Source: Diatrype stigma (Eukaryota > Ascomycota > Sordariomycetes > Xylariales > Diatrypaceae). From it: a stretch of DNA of 64,000 nt. The position numbers were made by a program, and so were the translations under genes. Each line of letters opens with the position of its first letter. Within the stretch, counting starts at the first letter, position 1. Below are positions 54,920 to 64,000 of the stretch, one piece after another. The notes beneath the pieces were generated by a model, which worked only from the letters and a program-made list of their open reading frames with translations, was not told where the DNA came from and searched no databases. Where the stretch lies: NCBI GenBank assembly GCA_022225965.2, contig JAKJXP020000041.1, positions 340,482-404,481 on the forward strand, in the 5' to 3' direction.

Positions 54920-56453
54920 CGTGGTTTGCTTCTTCTGGTGGTTCTGATACTTGGTGATTCAATTGTGATGGGATGTAAGTTCAGTGTTGAAGTTGAAGAG
55001 TTGATTGATGGTAGTTTGATTTGTGTGGGAAAACACTGGAGGGAGTAGCGGACGGGCCTGGAGTAAGAACCAACATATAAATAGGTATTCAGGAAGCCGC
55101 GATCGATCAGTGTTGCAATCAGGGTAGGTATGACATACTGCATTCCGTTGTTTGCATTGCTGCCTGTTGCCTGTTTGCCATATGACGTAAATCATCGACT
55201 TCTGCAACCAGCCAACCGTTCACTCCTTCCTGCTGCGATTTCCATCGCTGTGATTTCATCATCCGTAACGAATCCCGGGTCGCTCTTTCGGCACGGACCG
55301 TTCATGACGTTGAAGCCCCCTGTAATCTCCATTTTTCCCACCGGCACACCGGGACAGGGGTCCAGCAAATAGGCGTGCAAGCGCGATAGATTCTATTGCT
55401 ACCATTGATCAATGGTGAGGATCATCGGAGCGTGCAATTGCACAAGACGTAATAGACAATAATACAAATATGAAGCATTTTCACAATTAGAAACTATCAG
55501 CAAAATACCAGACTTAGACGTTAGAAGTTCCGAAGACAGGTTATGATCTTACGTCATCGTAGGAACAGGAAATCTGGGGACACTGGGGATGATCAGGGGA
55601 AAGTTCTGGCCTATCAGTGTTATACATACATTACACGGGGTTTCATACCTGCTTGATTGTTGATACATGCTTCCAGACATGAGAGGATACAGGGCGTCCG
55701 TAACCACTGCTCTTTCACTTCCCGATTGTTGATGGTCAGCAGAGTTGAGGCGTCTCATATTACTCCTGAGTTATTAGACTTGTTAGCCTTATGCCACAAG
55801 ATAGATACCAGTATCACTGCTTCCATCTTACGGTAGCTGGTAGAAGCCAGTCTTATTCATTCCTTCGAAATACTATGTTTCATACCCCTTGTACTGCTGC
55901 TCTTGTAGTCTTTTACTCGCTGACATTTATCTTAACGGTCTTCAGGTGCTATATATTGAGGGTTATGGAGTTTCTCCTGGTTGAATCAGTTGTAGTAGTA
56001 CCTCAAGCAATTTGCTTCTGGCATAGGTTAGAAGAACTCTGCAAGGTGACAAGGCATTAATCTCTTGTCGGCTTCCTAGTACCTACCCACAATTCTGACT
56101 GATATTCATGACATTTCCAGTGGGTTGGATCATTTCTATGTAGTTCTGCAGTCTTGATGCCTCGGAGTTTCCCACCATGGTCCGTCGAAGTGCTCGGAAA
56201 GTACGGCGGTGCTAATTTTATTTTCTTTTTCACCCTTCTCCTATCCCCGAGTTCTTCATCGTGTAGCTATGCCCTGAAAAACATATCATACAGCACTTTC
56301 ATAATGAGCAATAAAATCCTATTCGGTTGCATACCTACTTTGAGATGATCAAAACTTGGCTGGCGGCAATTCCATTACGACTTTGCCCCCTACCAGCACC
56401 ATAGCTAGCCATGTTGGCCCTTTGGTTCGTCTCAGAATAGTCTGGGAGACCTA
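54920..56453. other. Intergenic, CON-10-like promoter side
   Basis: About 1.5 kb between two minus-strand genes. No convincing coding frame. It includes the leader of the CON-10-like gene and the 3' region of the small secreted protein gene. Confidence 0.5.
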
Positions 56454-56993
56454 TCACTCGCAAGTCGTGACCTTGTAATCCACAGTCTTGTTTCCCTGGC
56501 CCACAATCTTCGGCTTGAAGTCCAAGTACACCAGCTACAACAGACATGCGTGTCAGTCAAGGGGAATGTACAGAAAGTTCCATAGAAAGTAGTAAAAAGT
56601 AGATCAATCTCACCTCGCCCTTCTCGGCCGTCCATTCGCCGTCGGTGTCGCGGTAGTACACGAGCTCGTCCGAGCCGGCATCGCGGACCTCCGCGGTCGT
56701 GTGACTGATGGCGCCGTCAGTCTTCCACTCGACGCGGTAGCAGGTCGACTTGGAGACCAGGAACGGCTTGGAACACCGCGTGTTGCCGTCGCTGTCTTTG
56801 CACTCCTCTACGGCGTAGTCCAGCACGCTGCCCTCGGCAACTGTCGATACTATTATCACAGGACGTCAGTCAGGAGTGACGATGATTGCAGATCAAAGGT
56901 TGGCAGGGGGGGCATACGCTTATGAATCGCCAGGGGCAGACCGGTCAGTGCGAGACCGGCAGCCATGACATGCTGCGCTGATGGGATATACAT
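56454..56993 (-). CDS. Small secreted four-cysteine protein
   Basis: Three exons on the minus strand: 56993-56918, 56849-56614, 56534-56454, giving 130 residues in frame (introns of 68 and 79 nt with GTATGC and GTGAGA donors). The start MYIPSAQHVMAAGLALTGLP looks like a signal peptide, with cleavage probably soon after residue 20-27. The mature part has four Cys (EEC, RC, TC and the final TTC), enough for two disulphides. Between them is beta-rich sequence (SKPFLVSKSTCYRVEWKTDG, TAEVRDAGSDELVYYRDTDG). It ends LVYLDFKPKIVGQGNKTVDY then KVTTCE. I do not recognise a family. Size, secretion signal and paired Cys fit the broad class of small secreted fungal proteins, some of which are effectors, but nothing here proves that role. 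Confidence 0.78.
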
Positions 56994-57681
56994 GGCTATG
57001 TCGTGAGATCGGATTGGAGAGATCGATGGCGCTATGTGACTTCTGGTGACGATGAAGTGATCCTCACGTTGTGCTTGAGGATGCTATTAATCACGCGGGG
57101 ACAGAATTGAGAAACTCAACTTGTCCTTAGGAAGCCAGTTATCTAGGTTATGTCAAATGCCTTATTGACGAACCTTATGGTGTGAGACCTGTTTCAGTAA
57201 CAGTCCCACGTCATCGATGAATCATCGCGATTGAATCTCAAACACTAGGGCCAATCTAATTGAAGTGGCTGTCCTCATGTCTCTACAGCAAACTCCCGTC
57301 AGATGCCAAGGTTGTGTGACAAACAATTGCCTGTTGCGCCTGTATACCTAATGTGGTTTATGTAGTAGAACAAGAACTGTATAACATACCGTCCACTAAT
57401 CTTATTAGTGTCCCTCACTGATGCGTCTATATAAGCCTCGGCCCTGGCCCTGAGCCAAGTATATATGGTGGTATTTATGGTGGAACTTGAGTGGTTGAGG
57501 GTGGAGCAAAGCCCTGCCCTGTTTTAGTTCCCGTTAGCGGTTAGCGGTGCATCTCGTGCCTTGGATCATGAGGGTTTCTCGCCGAGGTGCTAGAGAAAAA
57601 CACATCCCATCATACGCGGAGTGCTGTAAGTCTCAGTTAGCGATACTATCATCATTTCCACCGAATTGAAGCATTCCTACA
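56994..57681. other. Divergent intergenic region
   Basis: About 690 bp between the secreted protein gene (minus) and the SDR gene (plus), expected to carry both promoters. No coding frame of note. Confidence 0.5.
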
Positions 57682-58836
57682 ATGTCGGGACCGAAACCAG
57701 GGCAGAAGACGGTGCTGATTACCGGGTGAGTGAGGAGCTTGGTTGCTATCCTAGGCCGTCAACGCGCATTGGCTAACCGCTGGGCATGTGAAGCTGCACC
57801 CCGGGTGGCATCGGCCATGCGCTATGTCTTGAATATCACAGGCAGGGTATGTAAGCACGCACATATTGAAAGTTGCAAAAGGAAGCCTGCGACGCCGAGG
57901 TATATGTTGACTTTACCTGCCATCATAACTAGGCCTGCATGTCATCGCGACAGCCCGGAAGCCAGAAGTCCTCTCTGAGATGACCGACATGGGCATGAGC
58001 ACCATCTCTCTGGATGTCACTGACGCCGAGAGCATCGAGCGATGCCATGCGGAAGTAGCGAAGCTCACCGGCGGAAGGCTAGACATTCTCGTCAATAACG
58101 CGTGAGTAGCCCATTATCCCGGTTTGAGAGCTCCAGCGTGGTCATCAGACATTGCACTCACTTATTTCCCCTACTTACCACGATAAAAACAAGCGGGCGC
58201 ACGCACACACATCCGGCAACGGACCTGGACATGGACGACGTGCGCTACACGTTCGAGTCCAACGTGTTCGGCACGATGGCGATGGTGAAGGCGTTCGTGG
58301 ACCTCCTGATCGCGGCGCGGGGCCTGATCATCAACACGGCGTCGCTCTCGTCCATAACGCCGTACTTCTTCGGCTCGGCGTACTGCGCCACCAAGGGCGC
58401 CATCGTCAGCTACTCGCGCACGCTCCGGCTGGAGCTGGCGCCCTTCGGCGTGCGCGTCATGTGCACCATGACGGGGACGACCAGGAGCAACACGGCCAGC
58501 CACGGCCACCGCGTCCTGCCGCCCGACAGCCTCTACCAGCGCGTCCGGGACCTGTTCCAGTGGCGGCTCACCTTCAGCCAGACCCGCGCGACCATGCCCA
58601 CGGAGCAGTACGCCCACAGGCTGGTGACCGACTCGCTGAAGCCCGAGTGGCCGTTGATCTTGCGCCGCTGGTTCGGCCGCCCCGACTGGTTCTGGTACGG
58701 CGGCATGGCGGGCGCCACGTGGTTTGGCCATAGCTTGGGCGAGTGGCTTATCGACACAGTTTGTTGGCGTTTGTTCCAGGTGTATAAGCTACAGAATGTG
58801 CTCGAGGACGAGAAGAAGAGAAAGAAGCTTCAGTGA
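57682..58836 (+). CDS. Short-chain dehydrogenase/reductase, AYR1-like
   Basis: Four exons: 57682-57725, 57794-57846, 57933-58101, 58194-58836, giving 302 residues in frame. The Rossmann signature TGCTPGGIGHA is assembled across intron 1 (after KTVLITG), and GLHVIATARKPEVL crosses intron 2. Further blocks: LDVTD, DILVNNAG (crossing intron 3), NTASLSS with the catalytic Ser, and SAYCATKGA with the YxxxK pair. The overall pattern matches the family of yeast Ayr1, the NADPH-dependent 1-acyl-dihydroxyacetone-phosphate reductase of lipid droplets and endoplasmic reticulum. The C-terminal stretch (WFGRPDWFWYGGMAGATWFG, then WLIDTVCWRLF) could anchor it to membrane. Substrate is inferred only. In exon 4 a GRTHTHPATDLDMDD loop replaces the usual shorter loop after NNAG. 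Confidence 0.92.
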
Positions 58837-60119
58837 AAAAGGGATGTCGTTCCTAGAGCTACGGAAGGCGGCGGTGCCATTCGCTACTACCTACTGGGTA
58901 ACGCAAATCCACTGCGGCTTGGTTCTATATTACAATACAGGCATTACCCAAGCTCAAATAAATTTAAAGGCACAATGATTCGAGATTGCCTGAGTAGGTA
59001 CAATGTGACCAATGACAGGGGGTTTCCATCTGTATTGACATATGAAATGTCGATTTCATGCAGCTGACATACCATATCAGTCTATGGAAGGGGAACTTGT
59101 CTCGCATGTCTCGCATCTTACTATCTTAGCATCAATCTCGGTAGACCTCTGTCATAATTAACTGGCGAAGAGCCCGGAGATCTAGGAACTTCATCATCTG
59201 GCGGGGCAATGCAGGGCTGATTCCGTCGTACTGAATGGTACATCAGGGGGGGTTACCCCCACTCTTGTGACGGCTTGGTGAGTATCTCCCGCCGTGGAAC
59301 AATCTCGATGTTTGTAAGTCTCAAAAACATCAGGTTGCCCGAAAGATGTCACCGTGATCGTGTCGCGTGTGTAAAGCGGACATCCCTTAGATGCTATAGG
59401 GGTTTTTAGTTACTCCTTGTTGTGGGGTTGGAAGGATATGTTAACAGCTAACACAACAACGAAAGAGAGGAAGTCGCATCATTTTATCCAGCCAGCCACT
59501 CAGGATTGATACATCATTCCACGTTCTAAAGAATATAGCCATGTTGGTCTCAGATCGATACGTTCGACCAGAACACCGACATGCAATAACAAATTCTCCC
59601 TCAGTAGCTAGCAGCAATCTCAGGACCAATAGGAGAAATGACAAGACTCATGCAGTATTTCAGTCCGATTGTGACCAGAACATGAGCGACCACATCCATA
59701 TCAGTCCACAACTACCACCTCGGGGACCACAAGGACAGTCCCGATTCCCGAAACATTGAGAACGCTGACCCTCGCTACTGCCAACTAGGACCGAACTAAT
59801 GGTGCTACACTTAGAATGCTCCGTACACCCACGTCATGTTCACGGTACGTCCTGATCTTACCAAAATCTGCATTTTGATGGCACGCATTGATAGCGTAGA
59901 CAGCCAATGATATCTCGAAACTCAGTATTCTTTGTCTTTCTGACCAATCCCGTTCCTCAGGTTATCACAGGCCTGGAAAATGAATGTGTCGCTTGGAAGC
60001 AACCTGAGCGGCGCTGGGTGGCACTAATATCCCCGACCCCCATACACTATTCGTCCTAGCCTCCTTATTTTACAGCCATCCTCGAGTCAGTAGATTCTAT
60101 TGAGAAAGCCTTATCGCCT
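58837..60119. other. Intergenic, upstream of the GT25 gene
   Basis: About 1.3 kb with short frames only and no recognisable motif. Confidence 0.5.
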
Positions 60120-61457
60120 GTGTCATTCTCTCTGTTGGTGATGTATTATAGCCAAATCCTCAGCAGGCCTCTGCTCGTGACCACGATAGTCTTCATCGCC
60201 TGTTCTGCTTTTCTCCTTTTGGGTTCCAGGTCGGTCCGGGAGCATGTTGCCTCAAGCGCTGAACTGAGGGGCTGGGCTTCACCATCCTACGGTAGCCATA
60301 AGGAGTCCGATATCTTCAACGCGACGCTCGGGGTAAGGCGTTCCTGACAAATCCATCTCACTACACCATACGGCAGCTTCCCAGTTTGATTGCTTGCCTC
60401 CATCCTAACCTCCGTGTCCAGTTCGAGAAGGTCTTCGTCATTGGACTTCCCGAGCGAACAGACAAGCGCGATGCGCTCAGCCTTATGTCTTCACTGACAG
60501 GATTCACGCTCACTTGGATCGATGGGGTGATAGGCTCCAGTATTTCCGACAAGGCGCTGCCTTTCGTGAGTCTAAATCCGTCCTCGAGATCAGATCTCCC
60601 AAAGTTAGTTAGCTGATCGAACTGAACCCCCTCACCGATTCAAATAGGGCTGGGACCGCAAAGTGATGCCAGACAGCAACCTCGGTTCCTGGCGCGGCCA
60701 TATTAATGCAATACGCCGCATCGTGGAAGACAACCTCTCCTCGGCCCTGATCATGGAAGACGACATGGACTGGGACGTGCACCTCAAATCCCAACTGGTG
60801 CAGTTCGCGGCGGCGGCGGGGACGCTCCAGGCGGACGCCGACCACGACCAGATGCCAGCGGTGCCAGCATCAGCGAGCCCGTACGGCCCCGCCTGGGACA
60901 TGCTCTGGCTGGGCTCGTGCGCGACGACGTTCGGGCAGCATCTGCCGGAGCACCTGCAGATCCCGGCGGAGCAGCGCGACGACCGGCAGGCGCTGATCCG
61001 GGACGACCCGACGGTGCCGCCGGAGCCGCACCTCGTGGGCAACGCGAGCTTCAGCTGGCGCGACTACCCGCCGCGGACGCGCGTGGTGCACGTCCCGGGG
61101 GACAACATCTGCAGCTTCGCGTACGCGCTGAGCGCGGCGGGCGCGCGCCGCGCCCTGCACTACCTCGGCATCGAGGGCCAGCACAAGCCCTTCGACAACC
61201 ACCTCAGCGACTTCTGCCGCCTGCGCGCCGGCGGCGCGCGCTGCCTCGGCGTCGTGCCCAGCCTGTTCGTCCACCACCGCCCGAGGGGCCGCGTCGGCGG
61301 CGATTCCGATATCCACGGTGGAGGCGGAGGCGGGTCGGACGAGGAGCCCGTCAGGGAGGTGGGCTTCACGGAGAACATCCTGTACAGCACGAGGTTGAAC
61401 CTGGCGAATTTAATCAGGGGGTTGGAGCCGGAGAAACAGTGGAAAGATGAGATATGA
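60120..61457 (+). CDS. Glycosyltransferase family 25-like type II membrane protein
   Basis: Three exons: 60120-60332, 60422-60565, 60648-61457, giving 388 residues in frame. The N-terminal helix LLVTTIVFIACSAFLLLGS after a short cytosolic segment indicates a Golgi-type type II membrane protein; an in-frame ATG at 60141 is an alternative start. The catalytic domain opens FEKVFVIGLPERTDKRDALS, the family's first motif, then LTWIDGV, GSWRGHINAIRRIVEDN, and ALIMEDDMDWD, the acidic metal/sugar-nucleotide site. Later blocks include DMLWLGSCA, SFAYALSAAGARRALHYLG and HKPFDNHLSDFCR. GT25 includes bacterial LPS galactosyltransferases and animal collagen galactosyltransferases; fungal acceptors are poorly known, probably glycoproteins or glycolipids. 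It is convergent with the ammonia-lyase gene, 290 bp apart. A Gly-rich loop sits near the C-terminus. Confidence 0.9.
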
Positions 61458-61747
61458 AGGTGGGTGGTCTCGTCGTGCCAAGGTCTGGGCATGCGAGTTG
61501 AGCCCCAGTCGTGACTAGGAACCCTAAGCCACTGGGAGGGGGGAGAGGGGTGGTGTTGGATTCCGGCCTTGCTATTAGCATTTCAAAAGACAAACAACTA
61601 ATTACTAAGTAGCTCATCATAGAATATCCTATTGCGAACAAAGGTGCAAGTACCTATATGAGTGAGACAGTTAAGCCAATACGCAGAGGTGAAGCGAAGT
61701 CTATCGTCTTAATATTAAGATACATCAAAAGCAAGGCAGTAGGTCCA

Positions 61748-63891
61748 TCAACTCAATACCTCTTCCTCGGCCTGTGCCACGGCGAGTTCCTTGCGTGCCG
61801 TCGAGTGAGATTCTCCGAGCACAGCGCTCTCCTCCTGCGTGCTACCATTTTCCCGTGGGGCGTGATTCTTAGCAGACGCCTCGTCGCCATGGGCCTCGCC
61901 CCCTGCCTCCTCATCGTCGCGGAAGATGCACTCGATCAGGCGCCCGTCCCGCACGGCCTCGTACACCATCGACACCCACGAGCCGATGATCTTCTTGGGC
62001 CGGCCGTCGAGCTCCGCATCGCCGCCGGGCCCGGGCTGCTCGACCAGCCCCCGGTTAAACGGCACGCCGAGCGTGTGGCGCACGAACTCGTAGCACCGCC
62101 GGGTGGTGTGGCCAAGGTACTGCGCCGTCGTCTGGCGCGCGAAGAAGGCCGTGCGGTGTTGCATGTACATGTCTAGCACCGTCTTGCTTATCTCTTCTTT
62201 CAGAGTTTGTATGTTCTTGAGCGCGGCCAAGCCACCACCACCTGCCGCAGGCCCGTTGTCGTTACTGCTGCTACTACTACTACTACTAGTGTCCCGTGCT
62301 ATGAACTCGACTATCGTCGGCACAGTCGCCGACGCCACCCGGTCGGCCCGCTCGGCCGCGTCGAGACTCGGCGTGTCGTACCAGGCCTTGCAGACGTCCT
62401 TCCAGACCAGGCTCGGCAGGGGTGAATCCTCCCCGGCGACAAGGCGGTAGTCACAGAGCAGAGCCGACAGGGTCGGCCGCAAGACGTCGAGAAAGGTCAT
62501 GTGCAGGACGCGCAGGTCGACGGCCTGGCAGGCCGTGTACAGGGCGGCGGCGCACATGAGGGAGACGAGCTCGACGGCCTGCATGGTGTAGCGGCCGTTG
62601 ACGAGGGCGAGCGAGTTGAGCGACTGGTTGTGCATCTCGGCCGACTGGACGTGCGACGAGACTGGGTTGGCGAGGAAGGCCAGCTCGGCCTGGTAGGCGG
62701 CCATGTTGACGTCGACGCCCTTGAGGCAGAACGACAGGCTCGGGTCGTCGGCCGCCAGGTTCGGCGGCAGCCCATTGCTGTACCCCGGGTTGATCAGCTC
62801 CGACGTCTGGCTGAATAGGAGCTTACCCAGCATCTGCAGGGACAGCCGCGCCTTTTCTACCGCGGCTGTCACCGACGCCGCCTGGAAGTTGCCCCCGCTG
62901 TAGACGTCCTCCCCCGCCACGTCGACGAGCGGGTTGTCCGTCGATGCGTTCAGCTCCGCTTCCACCTGCCGCTGCGCCAGCGCCAGGTCCTCCAGCACCG
63001 GCGCCAGCCACTGCGGCGACGTGCGCAGCGCGTACCGCTCCTGCACGATCCCGGTCCTGAACCGGTCCTTCGCTCGCCGGCCGCTGCCGGTCACGAGGTG
63101 GGAGCCGGCGAGGAACGACCGGATGTTGGTCGCTGCTTCGATTTGACCCGGGTGCGGCCGCACGTCGGAGATGAACGGGTGCGCCCACTCGACGTTGGCA
63201 GCTAGCCCCTCGGCCGTCATCGCCGTCAGGAGCTGGCAGGTGACCGCGAGGTTGTTGGCGTCGTGGATGGCGAGACTGGCCACCGCCGCCGATGGCGCCG
63301 TGCCGTTGATCAAAGACAGGCCTTCCTTGGCTCCTAGTACCGTCGGCTCCATGCCCAGCTTTTGAAGCGCCTTATCTGCCGGTAGGATCACCCTCTCTCT
63401 GCCCTTCCCTACCTGCACCTTGATGTCGGGATTTCCCATGATGCTGCCCGCCATGTAGGATAGCGGCATCAGATCTCCAGAGGCAGAGATGGAGCCACGA
63501 AGGGGGATGAAGGGCGTGCAGTCGTTCTCGACTAATTTCACGATCGCTTCCCCCACTGAGAGCTTGATGGCCGAGTGCCCTCGGATATTGGAGTTCACCC
63601 TCGTCACCATGGCGCCCTTCACCCAGGCTCTAGGCATCACGTGGTGCCTCAGCTCCTCGTGCTCATCGTCGCCGGTATCATTGCCGATGATAACAGCGGA
63701 TTGTGTGTGCTGTATCAATGACACTTGTAGGCCCAGGAGGTCCCTTGTACGGACATCTGCCGATCCCCCGAAGCCCGTGTTGACCCCTTCATGTGGTGTG
63801 TGAGTAAGCCGTACCGGTGCTATGACTTGGTTCTAAACAGCCTAGGTAGATACTAACCGTAGAGAAAAGACCCATCCGCTAAGTAAAATTC
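61748..63891 (-). CDS. Phenylalanine ammonia-lyase family protein, 5' end outside the window
   Basis: Visible exons on the minus strand: 63891-63858 (34 nt) and 63786-61748, joined by a 71-nt intron whose removal creates FLYGVNTGFGGSADVRTRD, the lyase N-terminal block. The acceptor CACAG at 63892 implies at least one more exon beyond or near the right edge. PAL removes ammonia from L-phenylalanine to give cinnamate; related enzymes use Tyr or His. The MIO prosthetic group triad Ala-Ser-Gly lies in LRGSISASGDLMPLSYMAGS. Other family blocks: KEGLSLINGTAPSAAVASLA, ELNASTDNPLVDV, GNFQAASVTAAVEKARLSLQ, and HNQSLNSLALVNGRYTMQAV. A Ser-run interrupts the C-terminal shielding domain, and about 60 acidic residues extend the C-terminus beyond most family members. 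An ATG at 63942 gives the wrong phase and is rejected as the start. Confidence 0.93.
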
Positions 63892-64000
63892 CTGTGAATT
63901 GAAATTTGTGCACACCCCACAACGCCCCCACCACCCCCATGGGGTCTATAACTTCAACAAATTGTATAAAATTCAAAACTGAAGTAATTCACAAGCGATT
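63892..64000. other. Probable intron or further 5' part of the ammonia-lyase gene
   Basis: The edge of the window. If the CACAG acceptor is used, this stretch is intronic on the minus strand; the preceding exon is not visible. Confidence 0.5.

Noticed and set aside
1..64000. CRISPR arrays, bacterial operons or replication origins
   Set aside because: No spaced direct repeats; gene structure is eukaryotic throughout with spliceosomal introns.

Overview
The window is nuclear DNA of a filamentous ascomycete (Pezizomycotina, most likely a Sordariomycete). Supporting this: short introns of 42-155 nt with GT..AG borders and recognisable branch sites, a CON-10-type conidiation protein, a HET-domain gene, a HAK/KUP potassium transporter, and one compact AT-rich block that looks like repeat-induced point mutation (RIP). 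Most genes had to be assembled from several exons. Every splice model given here keeps frame throughout, with total exon lengths divisible by three.

Region 1 (1-23.4 kb) is ordinary euchromatin with wide spacers: a conserved single-pass membrane protein (3470), a BTB/POZ protein with four CxxC knuckles (6294), a HAK-type K+ transporter with six exons including one GC-AG intron (8606-11563), an assembly gap beside a decayed ankyrin-repeat gene (12.1-12.7 kb), an APC-family amino acid/choline permease (15475), an aldo/keto reductase (18103, minus) and an F-box-like protein (22280).

Region 2 (24-43.5 kb) looks like an accessory island: a HET-domain protein and an SRPK-like probable pseudokinase, both on the minus strand, an orphan basic protein (29448), then a ~10.8 kb element (about 30655-41468) bounded by inverted repeats. 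The element is extremely AT-rich and carries a dead Helitron Rep/helicase gene in which stop codons and C-to-T/G-to-A changes accumulated without frame loss. Beyond it is an orphan four-exon gene (42226-43522, minus).

Region 3 (44.7-64 kb) is gene-dense again: secreted alkaline phosphatase (minus), the queuine tRNA-ribosyltransferase accessory subunit QTRT2 (minus), an LCCL-domain multipass membrane protein (plus), a three-unit CON-10-like stress/conidiation protein (minus), a small secreted four-cysteine protein (minus), an AYR1-like short-chain dehydrogenase (plus), a GT25-family glycosyltransferase (plus) and, convergent with it, a phenylalanine ammonia-lyase family gene whose 5' end lies beyond the right edge.

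The genes do not form one obvious pathway. The most interesting points are the HET/pseudokinase pair, the CON-10 paralogue built from repeated exons with introns at the same place in each unit, and the RIP-killed Helitron with asymmetrically mutated ends and two in-frame minisatellites.
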